This document shows positions 9,241 to 19,376 of a stretch of DNA of 64,000 nt, one piece after another. The DNA comes from Trichomonas vaginalis G3. Lineage: Eukaryota; Parabasalia; Trichomonadida; Trichomonadidae. Below the pieces are notes generated by a model. The model was not told the DNA's origin and made no database searches. It saw nothing but the letters and a program-made list of their open reading frames with translations. The stretch spans positions 19,511,411 through 19,575,410 of the forward strand of contig NC_067203.1 of assembly GCF_026262505.1 (NCBI RefSeq). The letters are read 5' to 3'. The translations under genes and the position numbers were made by a program. How positions within the stretch are numbered: position 1 is the stretch's first letter; every line of letters begins with the position of its first letter.

Positions 9241-9651
9241 TCGAAAATTAAACTAATTTTTTTTGTGCGTTATGTAACTGATTTTTTTTTGGATTTTAGT
9301 TTTTCATTTCATTAATATAAATAGTTATAGAATACCAAAAGAAATTTCTTTGTATGATAGTTTTCGAAATAGAACAGTTTTTGGATTGAACTCAAAGATA
9401 TCATACGAAATATCACATCAGTAAGAGCACAATCAACTATACACGAACTTTTACTCTCAAATATGTATTGAAGATACATAGAATATATGTTATGGATTGA
9501 TCCAAATTTGATATTCCTATTATATGACATATTTATGTGAGGTTCATAGATTATATATTACATGAAGATTCCATTTTCGAAATAAAAACTGTACCTATTT
9601 ATCCAGCCATCTGAATGACGATTATTTTTGTAAATTTTGCATTTGGTTTAG
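9241..9651. other. Shared upstream region, no gene
   Basis: About 410 bases between the divergent starts of the unknown gene and NAA15. Strongly AT-rich; no long conserved frame, tRNA or repeat. It presumably holds both promoters; a sequence TTTGGTTTAGATG abuts the NAA15 start codon. Confidence 0.5.
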
Positions 9652-11796
9652 ATGAATCAAGAGCAAAAACTCATTACCGAACTCGAAAAGCATTTCGATA
9701 ATGAAGAATTTAAGAAAGGTCTCAAGGCTGCCGAAAAATATTTAAAGAGCAACCCGAAATCAGGACCAATTACAGCTTTTAAGGCTCTCTTCCAGCTTAA
9801 GACAGATGAAAAGAAGCAAGCTGCTGAGACAATTATGGCAGCACTCCGTCTTGACATCAAGAATCCAACAGTTTGGAAGATCAATGGCCAAATCAACAAA
9901 GAACTTGGTGAATATCAGAAAGCACTTCAGTCTTACACACAAGCCTACCGTGGAAATCCAAAGGATGTCAACACTGTCTCAGAACTTTGCTCATTATCAA
10001 TCTTTTACGAAAATTACAAGCAATTCCTCGAATACGGCCGCATTTTGATTCAGCTCAACCAGCAGCCATCAAACATCGTAAAGTATGTTGTTGCTCTCGC
10101 TATGCTTCACCAGTACGAAGACGCTCTCAAGTACGTCGAAATTTTCGAGAAAAACCTTATTGCTTCCAACTCTGCTGAGGAAGCTGTTTTCAGAGACCAA
10201 TTCGGCCGTTTCCACGCCCATCTCCTTATTCTCTCTGAGAAATACCAAGAATGTCTCGATTATCAAGACAATCAAATCTTAATTACAGACAGGATCTCCA
10301 TTCTTGAGAATCGTGCTACATGCTATGAGAAGCTTGGAAATACAGAAAAGTTGTTCGAAACAGTTCACGAATTACTCAAAGAATACCCAGATAATGGCGA
10401 TTACTTCTCTATTCTTGAACGTCATCTCGACCAAGACAAGTACGTTTCGGAACTCTACAAGATTAAAGACGAACTTAAGTCTAAATACGCACATGTCCGC
10501 ATTCTTGAACTTATTCCTACAAATGATCCAAACTTCCGTCCATTACTTGAATCACATCTTATTCCTCTTCTTAAGAAGGGCACACCAGCCATCTTCGCGA
10601 CTATCGCAGACTTCACTAACGACAAACTCGATGTTGCTCTCGATATTGCATCGAAGACAGAAATTCCAATCAGCAGCATCCCAATCGTTCATGTTTTCCG
10701 TGCACAAGTCTTCCAACATCGCGAACAATACGAAGAAAGCATCAAGGAATGCGATGAAGGCATCAAACAGAATCCAACCGTTGTCGAACTTTATGTCACT
10801 AAAATCGAATCACTTTCTAAGTCCGGCCGCACAAAAGAAGCACTTTGTTCATCAGAAATCTTGAGCAAACTTGATCCAGCCGACAGAAACTCAAACAACA
10901 TTTACGTTCGTGCTCTCTACAGAGCTGGATTTGCTAAACAGGCAAGACTCACTGCAGAACCATTCTCCATTGATCACGAGAAGAAATCGAAGTTGTTCAA
11001 GAACGAGTTCAACAAAGTCCACTTCAGAGCATCTCGTTGCCATCTTCGCGGCGGTGATATCAACAACGCTTTGGTATTCAGTGAAGATGTCATTGCTCAT
11101 TTCGATTCATATCGCAATGGACAACTCAATTTCACAAATTGGGGTGGACGCCGCGCTATGTCTTTCTTCGAAATGATCAATTGGAGTGCTGATTTAGTCA
11201 ACCACAACCAACTTGCTAAAGCATTTGCTAACGTTTCTCGTATTTTAATTCAACAGAAGAATACGAATGAACTGAAGCAATTCGCTCAAAAGATGGTTAA
11301 GACACATAACCAGCAATCCATGGCTTATCTCGCCGTAATCTTCGCTATGTTGTCTGAGCCAATTCTCTCGCTTAAGTACTATCTTAAACTAAAAGGAGAA
11401 TGGCTCATCATGGCAACTCCTATTGTTGAAAAACTCCTTCCAAAACAAAAGGATGAATTGAAGGAACCGGCAAAAGAAGTCTTCGAAGAATTGTTCCATA
11501 TCACAAAAGAAGAACCAAAGAATGCAATTGACTTCCTTTACCTTGCTCGCGGTTTGATTTACAGTGGTGATGTAGATGCAGCGAAGAAGGCATTGAAACA
11601 AGGTGCTTCTCTTGAAATGAAGTTCGCAACAAGTATTGATTACAATCTTTGCGCGAAATTCGAAATGGGTGATGAAGGTTTTGCAAAAGAAATCAGAGCT
11701 CAGATCAATGAGAAGTATCCTAAGTACGAAATAGAGAATGAAACATTTGAAGCTGATGATCCACACGAGTGTGTTTCAAAGAAGGTTGAAAAATAA
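9652..11796 (+). CDS. NAA15: NatA auxiliary subunit Naa15
   Basis: The large TPR scaffold of the NatA N-terminal acetyltransferase, which docks the catalytic Naa10 subunit on the ribosome so that nascent proteins starting with Ala, Ser, Thr, Gly, Val or Cys are acetylated. The 714-residue product follows Naa15 from its N-terminus: a tandem of TPR helices (for example NPTVWKINGQINKELGEYQKAL, about residues 71-92 and following), the RRALK-type middle with LIPLLKKGTPAIF, LDPADRNSNN and the HFDSYRNGQLNFTNW block that matches the HFxEIxxDQFDFHxY region. Shorter than human Naa15 (866) because the charged linker is reduced. The gene uses well-biased codons and ends in TAAA. A 23-bp copy of its last coding stretch reappears downstream. 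Confidence 0.88.
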   Translation: MNQEQKLITELEKHFDNEEFKKGLKAAEKYLKSNPKSGPITAFKALFQLKTDEKKQAAETIMAALRLDIKNPTVWKINGQINKELGEYQKALQSYTQAYRGNPKDVNTVSELCSLSIFYENYKQFLEYGRILIQLNQQPSNIVKYVVALAMLHQYEDALKYVEIFEKNLIASNSAEEAVFRDQFGRFHAHLLILSEKYQECLDYQDNQILITDRISILENRATCYEKLGNTEKLFETVHELLKEYPDNGDYFSILERHLDQDKYVSELYKIKDELKSKYAHVRILELIPTNDPNFRPLLESHLIPLLKKGTPAIFATIADFTNDKLDVALDIASKTEIPISSIPIVHVFRAQVFQHREQYEESIKECDEGIKQNPTVVELYVTKIESLSKSGRTKEALCSSEILSKLDPADRNSNNIYVRALYRAGFAKQARLTAEPFSIDHEKKSKLFKNEFNKVHFRASRCHLRGGDINNALVFSEDVIAHFDSYRNGQLNFTNWGGRRAMSFFEMINWSADLVNHNQLAKAFANVSRILIQQKNTNELKQFAQKMVKTHNQQSMAYLAVIFAMLSEPILSLKYYLKLKGEWLIMATPIVEKLLPKQKDELKEPAKEVFEELFHITKEEPKNAIDFLYLARGLIYSGDVDAAKKALKQGASLEMKFATSIDYNLCAKFEMGDEGFAKEIRAQINEKYPKYEIENETFEADDPHECVSKKVEK

Positions 11797-12205
11797 AATT
11801 CTTTTTATAAATTTTTTTTTATTTTATCAAAACAGATTTTTTATAACATTCAACTTGTAGATCAGGTTTATTTTGTTTTAGCTAATGTTAATTAATGTGT
11901 TGTGAATTTTTATTAAGTAGCAATGAAGCTGATGATCCACACGAGTTTATTTTGCATTCAGAATCATGGACTGTGCAACATATATACTGGTATTATATCT
12001 ATAACAACAACAACAAAAAAAAATAACATAGAGAAAACATCTTATTGTTTTCGAAAAATTTATCAATGATCCCTTAAGTCTAATTGTGAAAGAAATTAGT
12101 AGCAAATTTTAAAGCAAACAATCTATTAATGTATTGAGTGAATGTTACCATTCAAAATTTGTGATGACGATAATATAAATAAATATAAAATGTTGGATAT
12201 TTACA
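11797..12205. other. Gene-free stretch with an echo of the NAA15 3' end
   Basis: No gene is seen. The 23 bases at 11924-11946 repeat exactly the NAA15 coding bases 11748-11770 (TGAAGCTGATGATCCACACG and three more). A CAA-type microsatellite lies near 12003-12016. The 176-bp offset suggests an old local duplication whose remainder has diverged. Confidence 0.7.
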
Positions 12206-15142
12206 TCATGATATGTAGCATTTTTTCTTTTCGCGTTTTTTCAAATCAGACTTAATTGCGCCATGTTGAATTAAGTATTCTTCTATTTCTTTCATACCTA
12301 TTATTATTGCCATATCAAGAGGAGTTGTTTTATAGTTATAAAGAGGATTCGATAAAACAATGTTTGATATGGAAATAAAGAGAATATATTAAAACAATTT
12401 TTGATATTACAAGAATGAAAATTTCATAAGATGATAAAAGATATTAAAAGAAAGGGTATGGATTTCTTGTTAACATCCGCTCCATGTTCAACTAAGAGCT
12501 TGATAATTTCAATGTTTCGTTCAAGATTTGCTATCATGAGAGGATAATCATTTAATGAAATATAATTGGATAAAATATTGAATGATATAGAAAGAAAGAA
12601 AATTTCATAAAACAATGATGGATATTATAAGAAAGAGAATTCGATTAAACAATAATATATATGAAAAGAAAATGGATACCATGAAATAATTATTAACATG
12701 AAAAGAAAGGGAATATGATTAAGTAATGATAGAAACGTTCATTAAACAATAGTATATATGAAAAGAAAATGGATATCATGAAACAATTATATATATGAAA
12801 ATAAAGAGATTTACATAAAACAATGATATACATGAAAAGAAAGGGAATTCCATAAAACAATGAAATACATATAAAGAAAGAGAATAAAATAAAGCAATGA
12901 TAAATATTAATTGAAAGGTAACTAGATAAAAAGAATAATAGACATTAAAGTAAAGAGAAAAAGTCCTATGTTGGGATCTGCTCCATGTTCAAGGAAGTAT
13001 CTGACAAGATCAATCCTCCTTTTCTGAATGGCTAAACTTAGAGGGCATTCATTAGTAAAAAATAAATTTGATATAACAAAGATAGACATAAATATTAGGA
13101 AAATGAAATAAAACAATAATAGATATGAAAACAAAGTGAATGCAATAAAGTAATGAAAGATACACAAAGAAAGTGAATGTGGTAAAATAATGAAATATAT
13201 GAAAGATAATAGAATTACAAAATACAATGATAGCCATGAAAAAAGAGTTAATGTTATAAACTAATGTTTGATGTGGAAAGAAGGAGAATTGTATATTGCA
13301 ATGATGTATATATAAATAATGGGAATATCATGAAATAATGATATATATTAAAAGAAAGAGAATAAGTGCCACATTGAGATCTGCACCATGTTCAACTAAG
13401 AGTTTGATCATTTCAAACGAATCTTGCCGAATCGCAATGGTGAGAGGGATAAGATAAAAATAAAATAAATTTCATTAAACAATGATTTGTTTGAAAACAA
13501 AGAAGATATCAAAAAACAAGAATAGATATATAAAGAAAGGGAATGTAATAAAATAATGATATATATTGGAAGAAAGAAAATTTCATAAAACAATAATAGG
13601 TATGAAAAGAAATAAAATTATATAGAATAATGAAAGATATAAATTGAAACCAAATTTCAAAAAGCGATGAAAAACATGTAATGAAAGATAAATTCATAAA
13701 GAAATGATAGATATTGAATGAAATAGAATGCAATATAAATATATATGATATGATAAGAAAGATACTGTAATAAAATAATGATTGATATGAAAAGAAATAT
13801 AAAAACTTTCACATTGATATCAGCTCCATGTTCAATTAAAAATTTGGCAATCTCAACAGTATTTTGTTCAGCCGCAATAATGAGAGGAGCTATATTAGCA
13901 TAAAATATATATCATGCATCAATGATAGATATTAAAAGAAATAAAATTTTATATAACAATGATGGAAATGAAAAGAAGAGAAAAATGATAAAAAATGATA
14001 GATATGATAAGAAAAAGAATTAGTTAAAACAATATCAAATATTAAACGAAAGGAAATTTCATAACGCAATAATTGATATGACTAGAAATAGAATTACATC
14101 AAACAATGATTGATATGAAAAGCAGGAGAATTGTATAAAATGATAATAGATATTAAAAGTAAGAGAAGTTGTATTTGGTTGATGTTCAACTAAGAGTCTG
14201 ACAATATCTATCGAATTTAACCGAATTGCAACAGCAAGAGGTATTTCATAGATATTAAATGAATTTGATAAAACAATGATATATATGAAAAAAATGTATA
14301 TATCATAAAACAAAAATAGATATGAAAAGAAAGAAATTAAATCCCCTATCAACATCTGCCCCATTAGAAAGCAAATAAGAAGCAAAGTCGAAATTTCCAT
14401 AATTCATGCAACCTGATATTGAATGAGAGTATTGTCCTAAATTAGATCTCAGATATTCTGCAATTTCAAAGTTATGATAATTCAGTGCATAATCAATCAT
14501 ACAATAAAATGACAAACCATCTTCGAGCATTTGTGACATAATGTTTATATTACCACCTTTAACAGCATAACTTTCGGAAAACTGGTTATATTTAGCTCCT
14601 AAATTCCTAAGGTAATTGAAACATAGTTCTGATCCGTATTCAAGTGCACAATCAAGTGAAGAATAAGAAAAATGAAAATTTTTATTGACATCAAGATTTG
14701 GGAATTTAGTTTTAAGATCATCAACTTTGTCCCATGCAATGTAGTATAAAGGCGAATCTTTTGGATATAAATTGAGAACTTCTTCTACTTCTGAGTTATA
14801 TTTATCAGATTCGTGTCTTTTATAATATATTAACTTCGATAAATTACTATGTTCTGTATAAACCATCTGTGGGCATCCGTTTAATAGCTGTACATAAAGC
14901 TCTGCGAATAAATTAATGTCTTTTCTACGAATATATGAAAATTTTTCAAGTAAATTGCGTACCATTTGGACGGTAATTTTGTTATTTTGAATGAGTTCGA
15001 TAATTTCGGATGATACTGGTAAAATATTATTGGAATTGATGCTCCATATAATTTTTGAAGCCCGATCAGGGTATTTAATTTCTTCAATGAGCTCAATATT
15101 GCTTAAATTCATGTAAGATTCTTCTTGTTCCGAACTGGACAT
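12206..15142 (-). CDS. Ankyrin-repeat gene cut by minisatellite spacers
   Basis: The first 265 codons (15142 down to about 14345) encode a typical trichomonad ankyrin protein: a helical N-terminal domain (DUF3447-like) and ankyrin repeats ending at NGADVDRG. Downstream on the same strand are six more separate ankyrin modules, each with its core free of stops: 14165-14245 (IPLAVAIRLNSIDIVRLL), 13808-13895 (APLIIAAEQNTVEIAKFL), 13372-13450 (PLTIAIRQDSFEMIKLL), 12962-13052 (PLSLAIQKRRIDLVRYFL), 12467-12550 (PLMIANLERNIEIIKLL) and 12206-12345 (TPLDMAIIIGMKEIEEYL, with a basic end and TGA). Between them lie spacers of about 100-415 bases built of a 37-bp repeat and closed in every frame. Boundaries always fall between one module's GADxN and the next one's PL. 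No GTAYGT or ACTAAC-type splice sites are present. Either an unusual intron-bearing gene or a gene dying by repeat growth. Confidence 0.7.
12346..14344. repeat. 37-bp minisatellite filling the ankyrin spacers
   Basis: The spacers are imperfect tandem copies of a unit of about 36-38 bases, roughly AATTNNATAAAACAATGATA followed by TATATGAAAAGAAAGRG on the plus strand. The best run is about 12600-12955, with roughly ten units. Each spacer begins and ends at the same phase of the unit, next to the ankyrin modules. Since 37 is not a multiple of three, read-through would shift frame with every unit. Confidence 0.8.
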
Positions 15143-15507
15143 TTTATAAAAAACAAAATATTATGTTGAAAAGTGACAAAATTTCACATTCCGAAAATAT
15201 GAAATCGAGTTAAAAACTGACTTAATATGGTCCACATATACTATGCAACAATATTTTTATAAACAACTATAATAATAATGAAATTTTGTCCGCATAACAT
15301 TTCAACTTTCTTCATGATTTTATTTCGATTGATGCTCATTCTAATAATCATGGATATGAGTCTATTCCATTTGTTCAAACAACTGTATTGTTGAGATAAG
15401 ATCCAAATTGCTTGAATAAATGGGGAAATATGCGTGCTTAATATCATGTGGTCCAAATTTCTTTAAAAAACTGAAAGCTTATATTATATCTGATGAAGTC
15501 ATAACCT
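15143..15507. other. Gene-free stretch upstream of the ankyrin gene
   Basis: Holds the ankyrin promoter. GAAAAGTGACA at 15168-15178 is the same motif seen near other starts. ATGCAACAATATT at 15244-15256 resembles the terminal repeat of the 3997-4956 element, and TGGTCCACAT / TGTGGTCCAA occur at about 15229 and 15448. No gene is supported. Confidence 0.5.
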
Positions 15508-15841
15508 GATCTTTAAATTAAATAATTATTTTGTAAACCATAGAAAACCTAATTTAAATATATTGTATTTTTAATAAATTGAAAGTTCGAACAGCCTGTG
15601 TAGCTCAACCGGATAGAGCATAAGACTCTTAATCTTGGGGTTGCGGGTTCGAGTCCCGCCACTGGCTTTTCCCATTTTTCTCATTTTTATTTTCTGAAGG
15701 TTCTCAATTTTTGAAAAAGACTTCTCAATTTTGAATTTAAAAAAAACTCATATATTATTCATTATTAGAACTGCAATAATATATTTTTAATAATCCATTT
15801 TGAAATTATTTTCCACAAAATTATGTGCTGCGCATTATGTA
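15508..15841. repeat. Right arm of inverted duplication with tRNA-Lys
   Basis: Inverted copy of 7477-7812, including an identical tRNA-Lys gene and its flanks. The right boundary is near the shared TAATGCGCA/TGCGCATTA sequence and the left boundary fades around 15505. Confidence 0.85.
15594..15666 (+). tRNA. tRNA-Lys(CTT)
   Basis: Identical over its 73 bases to the tRNA at 7649-7721 but on the plus strand: acceptor GCCTGTG, anticodon CTT in the loop of AAGACTCTTAATCTT, T-arm GCGGGTTCGAGTCCCGC, followed closely by TTTT and then a second T-run as Pol III terminator. It is part of the inverted duplication, so one of the two genes is a fairly recent copy. Confidence 0.95.
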
Positions 15842-15964
15842 TTTGAAATTGTAGTACATGTAAACTTAGAAACATAATATATCACTATTCGATAATAATC
15901 CATGGTAAATATAACAACATAACATTTTTAGTATAATAAAACAAAAAAACTTGAGATAGGAACT

Positions 15965-18961
15965 TTACTTCTTACTAACATTTCTTCTTGGAGTAACAGG
16001 CTTTGCGATCCTTGGTCCTGCAGCTGTTGTTGCACGTCTTGATGATGAAGAGCTGTGAACTGATAGATCGCTTGCATTACTAGCATTACTACGAACACTT
16101 CCAACACTAAGTTGACTGTTGTTAGAATGAACTGATAAATTAGATTTGCTACTAGCATTCGAGCGATGCGATGCCATTGATGTTGCAGAGCGTCCTGAGT
16201 TCTGAGAAGTTCCTGATCTTGCTGAATTCTGTGATGTTCCTGAACGTGCAGAATTCTGCGAAGAAGCACCACTTCTGATGGAAGATGCCGATGAAGCAGG
16301 TCTAGATCCAACATATGGCATTGTTATGTTTGCTTTGGAAGATGTTGGTTGTTGAATTTGTCTCATAGTGATACCAGCTTGAGAAAGAGCCAGTCTTAGT
16401 TTCGGTTCCATTTCCCTATTGTTCTCTGCTAATGTTGTTAACTCACTGACAACACCATCTATTGTTGTCCTAGCCAATTTCAGTTCGATATCCATTTCTA
16501 ACAAAGTTGCTGGATAATTTGCATCTGCTGGGATATTTTCTGCCTTTCTATGTGTCTCACGAGCTTTTGTAAGTGCAACGTTTGCACGTTTAAGCTTTTC
16601 CTTGAGCTCTGTGTTTTCATTTGTTGTTTTGTCAACGAAAGGCTTCATCTTTTGTATTTCATTTTGTAAGCTTGTGATCTTATCTTGTTGTTGTTGATAT
16701 GCCTGATCTAGAGCTTCATGTTGTTCTCTGCAACGTCTTACATCAGCACGACGAGCATTTAATCTCTGCTGAGCAAGTTTCTTTTGTTCTTCTAATGTCT
16801 TCTTTCTTTCCATATCTGCGTCATTTTGGTCAATGGCTTTGAATCCTTCTCTGAACTTTGTATTTTGTCCGTTGATCTTGTTCATTGCCTTCTCAAGAGC
16901 CCTTAGCTCTTTGACGGCTTTTGTAACTTCAGCTTCCAATTCATCACCTCTCCTTGAGACTTCTTCTCTTTCTTTAGCGAACTTGATGATGTTTGCAGCT
17001 TGTGATGGTTCTTCTTCACCTTCCTTTTGGTACTTGCCCATCATTACTTTGAACTTCGCTTGTAATGTTTCACTTCTCTTCTTTCTTTCTGATAACTCTG
17101 TAATTGCAAGATGTCTTGCTTCTTCTTCGGTCTTAAGTTCGGTTCTTAATGCTGAAAGATGGGCATCAATTTCAAGAACTCTTTCTTGCATAGATAATTG
17201 AAGTTGCTGACGTCTGTTTTCAAGAGAAATAAGTTCGTCACTTTTAGCTGCAACTTGTTCGGAGAGTTTTTCGACTTGGAGTCTTAACATGTTGATTTGT
17301 ACAAGAACTGTTTCTTTCTGACTTCTTGCCTTTAATGTGCTCTTATCTAAAGAGTCTTGGTCCAACTTTAATTCGGTTAATTTAGTTTCAAGATCCTGCT
17401 TTTGCTTTTCAGCGCTTTCTTTCCTTCTAGAAGTTTGCCTTAAATCTAAATCTAACCTATGCAACTGCTGGCCAAGCATCTTTTCAACTGACATTTTTTG
17501 AGATAATGTTTCTTCTAATTGTTCGATCTTGGCTTGAAGTTCTACCTTTTCTTCTTCTGTTGTATCACCTTCAATTCTTGAAATCTTCCTTTCCATCTGC
17601 TGGATCTGGAAATTAGAATTGTATTTAAGCTCTTCTTGCTTCTGTGTTTCTCTATCGAACTCTTGGATCTTTAATTGAAGATTCTTTGCACGACTTTGGC
17701 TTCCTTGCATTTCAGCAAGAAGATTCTTTTCACGTTTACGTTCTTCATAGACAGCTTGAGATAATTTATAGATTTGCTGCTTTTCGTCTTCGATCTTCTT
17801 GTTCAAATCCTTGAGAACATCGTTTTCTTTCTTCAAGAATTCATTCATTACATTTGTTTGTTGCTGAAGCTCTTCTGTTGAGTCCTTCTGTGTATAAAGT
17901 GCATCCTTTGTTAGTTTAAGGCGTTGTAAATAAGCTTCTTTCTTCTGAACTTCTAATCCGGTTTTTCTCTTGAACTCTTCAATCTCTTCTCTGATTGCAC
18001 GTTCATTACTTTCTGCTTTGTCAAGAGAATGACGTTGAGTTTCTACTGTTTCGCTGAATTCAAGAAGATTTGCGTTTTCAATTTCGTATTGTTTATGCTT
18101 TTGAGTAACCTGGTGATCACCAATAGTAAGGCGACGGTCTAATGCTTTGTTGTCCTGTTCTGCCTTTTCGAGATTCTTCTTTTCTTCACGAACGTTATTT
18201 GAAATTCGATCTGTTTCGCCTTTCCGAGAATCGTAGGCTTCAGTTGTCTTTTCAATTGCAACATTCAATGATTGAAGTTGCTGAAGAGTGTTCTCCCATT
18301 GGGAAAGAAGCTGGTTTCTCTCATCATGTAGTTTTCGAAATTGTTCTGCAGTCATATCTAATTCAATTTGGAGGGCACGTGTTTGAGTAACTTCTGCTTC
18401 GAGTTCTGCTCTTTTTTGTTCAACAATTCCTTGGGACTTTTCAATTTCAAGAAGCATACTTCGGATTTTACCTTCATCCTCTTTCTGGTAACGTTGAAGT
18501 ACAAGATAGTCTTCTTCTTTATCACGAGCAGCTTGAATCCACTGCTGTAATTGTTCTTCATTGGCTGCATATTCTTCTTTAAATGCTTCGATTCTTTGCT
18601 GTGACTTAAAAATCTTTGATTGTACTTCACTATTTTTAGCTTGGACTTTTGTTGTTTCTTCTTCAAGTTTTCCAACTTCGCTAACGATTTTACCATATTC
18701 TCTTTCACTTAATTGTTGTAAATGCTGTTCTTCAGTAGCTTGGGCTTCTTTTGCCGTAAGTAATTCTTGCGTAGATTTAACCTCTGTTTGAACGCTTTGC
18801 AAATGCTCATTAAGGACGTTTAATCTATCCTGCAAATCTGTGCATTCGCTCGAAACTTTTGCTAATTCTTCATTTTTAGCAAGAATGCGCTTATGTAATG
18901 CCCTATTTTCCTTGTTTGCAAAGGCAAATAGTTCATCATAAAGGTTAGTATATGGATCCAT
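15965..18961 (-). CDS. CCDC39: CCDC39 / FAP59 axonemal ruler protein
   Basis: A 998-residue, almost fully coiled-coil protein. With CCDC40 it forms the 96-nm molecular ruler along doublet microtubules that sets the spacing of radial spokes and inner dynein arms, so it acts in the flagellar axoneme. It tracks vertebrate CCDC39 along its length: an N-terminal NKENRALHKRI segment, FRKLHDERNQLLSQWENT (about residues 210-227), the QQMERKISRIEGDTTEEEK block (about 455-473), IIKFAKEREEVSRRGDELEA and a Ser-rich, low-complexity C-terminal tail (residues 890-998) with repeated SARSGTSQN units, just as the human protein ends in a Ser-rich tail. It is slightly longer than human CCDC39 (941). The ATG at 18961 gives MDPYTN. 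Fits an organism with several flagella. Confidence 0.9.
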   Translation of the reverse strand: MDPYTNLYDELFAFANKENRALHKRILAKNEELAKVSSECTDLQDRLNVLNEHLQSVQTEVKSTQELLTAKEAQATEEQHLQQLSEREYGKIVSEVGKLEEETTKVQAKNSEVQSKIFKSQQRIEAFKEEYAANEEQLQQWIQAARDKEEDYLVLQRYQKEDEGKIRSMLLEIEKSQGIVEQKRAELEAEVTQTRALQIELDMTAEQFRKLHDERNQLLSQWENTLQQLQSLNVAIEKTTEAYDSRKGETDRISNNVREEKKNLEKAEQDNKALDRRLTIGDHQVTQKHKQYEIENANLLEFSETVETQRHSLDKAESNERAIREEIEEFKRKTGLEVQKKEAYLQRLKLTKDALYTQKDSTEELQQQTNVMNEFLKKENDVLKDLNKKIEDEKQQIYKLSQAVYEERKREKNLLAEMQGSQSRAKNLQLKIQEFDRETQKQEELKYNSNFQIQQMERKISRIEGDTTEEEKVELQAKIEQLEETLSQKMSVEKMLGQQLHRLDLDLRQTSRRKESAEKQKQDLETKLTELKLDQDSLDKSTLKARSQKETVLVQINMLRLQVEKLSEQVAAKSDELISLENRRQQLQLSMQERVLEIDAHLSALRTELKTEEEARHLAITELSERKKRSETLQAKFKVMMGKYQKEGEEEPSQAANIIKFAKEREEVSRRGDELEAEVTKAVKELRALEKAMNKINGQNTKFREGFKAIDQNDADMERKKTLEEQKKLAQQRLNARRADVRRCREQHEALDQAYQQQQDKITSLQNEIQKMKPFVDKTTNENTELKEKLKRANVALTKARETHRKAENIPADANYPATLLEMDIELKLARTTIDGVVSELTTLAENNREMEPKLRLALSQAGITMRQIQQPTSSKANITMPYVGSRPASSASSIRSGASSQNSARSGTSQNSARSGTSQNSGRSATSMASHRSNASSKSNLSVHSNNSQLSVGSVRSNASNASDLSVHSSSSSRRATTAAGPRIAKPVTPRRNVSKK

Positions 18962-19376
18962 TTAGTGTACGTTTATTGATTCTCGTTTTTTTGCCTTTTT
19001 TATTTGAAAATTCTTTGATATTATAGTATTAGATCATGTTCTACATATTCAGCATTTTCTTCGAGTTATTTCAACTTTTTGCTGATATTCTCCCAAAATT
19101 CAAATATGATATTAGGGTAAAAATAAAGATTACACCAATTCATATTCCATACATGCATTGGGCATTTCTTTCGTGATGTTTTCACTCTCGAATCATCAAT
19201 ATCAGAAAGCGATTTTTTATTATTTCCGTCTTAATTCAATTTTTCTGAAGTAATTTATTCAATGGCGGAATATTAAAAAAACATATGAAATTTTAAGATA
19301 TAATGTATCTATTAGCCTATAATAATTTGACATCAAATCTGACATCGAAGGTGATAACAAATTTGTCAATCTGACA
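18962..19376. other. Divergent upstream region, no gene
   Basis: About 415 bases between the CCDC39 and saposin-like starts, AT-rich and without a supported gene. TCAATGGCGGAA at 19258-19269 resembles the GGCGG motif of the histone and Myb promoters, but weakly. Confidence 0.45.

Noticed and set aside
10304-10864. Long alternative frames within NAA15
   Set aside because: They start at non-ATG codons, lack domains and overlap a firmly identified gene with biased codon use.
12206-15142. Ordinary spliceosomal introns in the ankyrin gene
   Set aside because: No GTAYGT donors or ACTAACACACAG-type acceptors at the module borders, and the border dinucleotides are not consistent.
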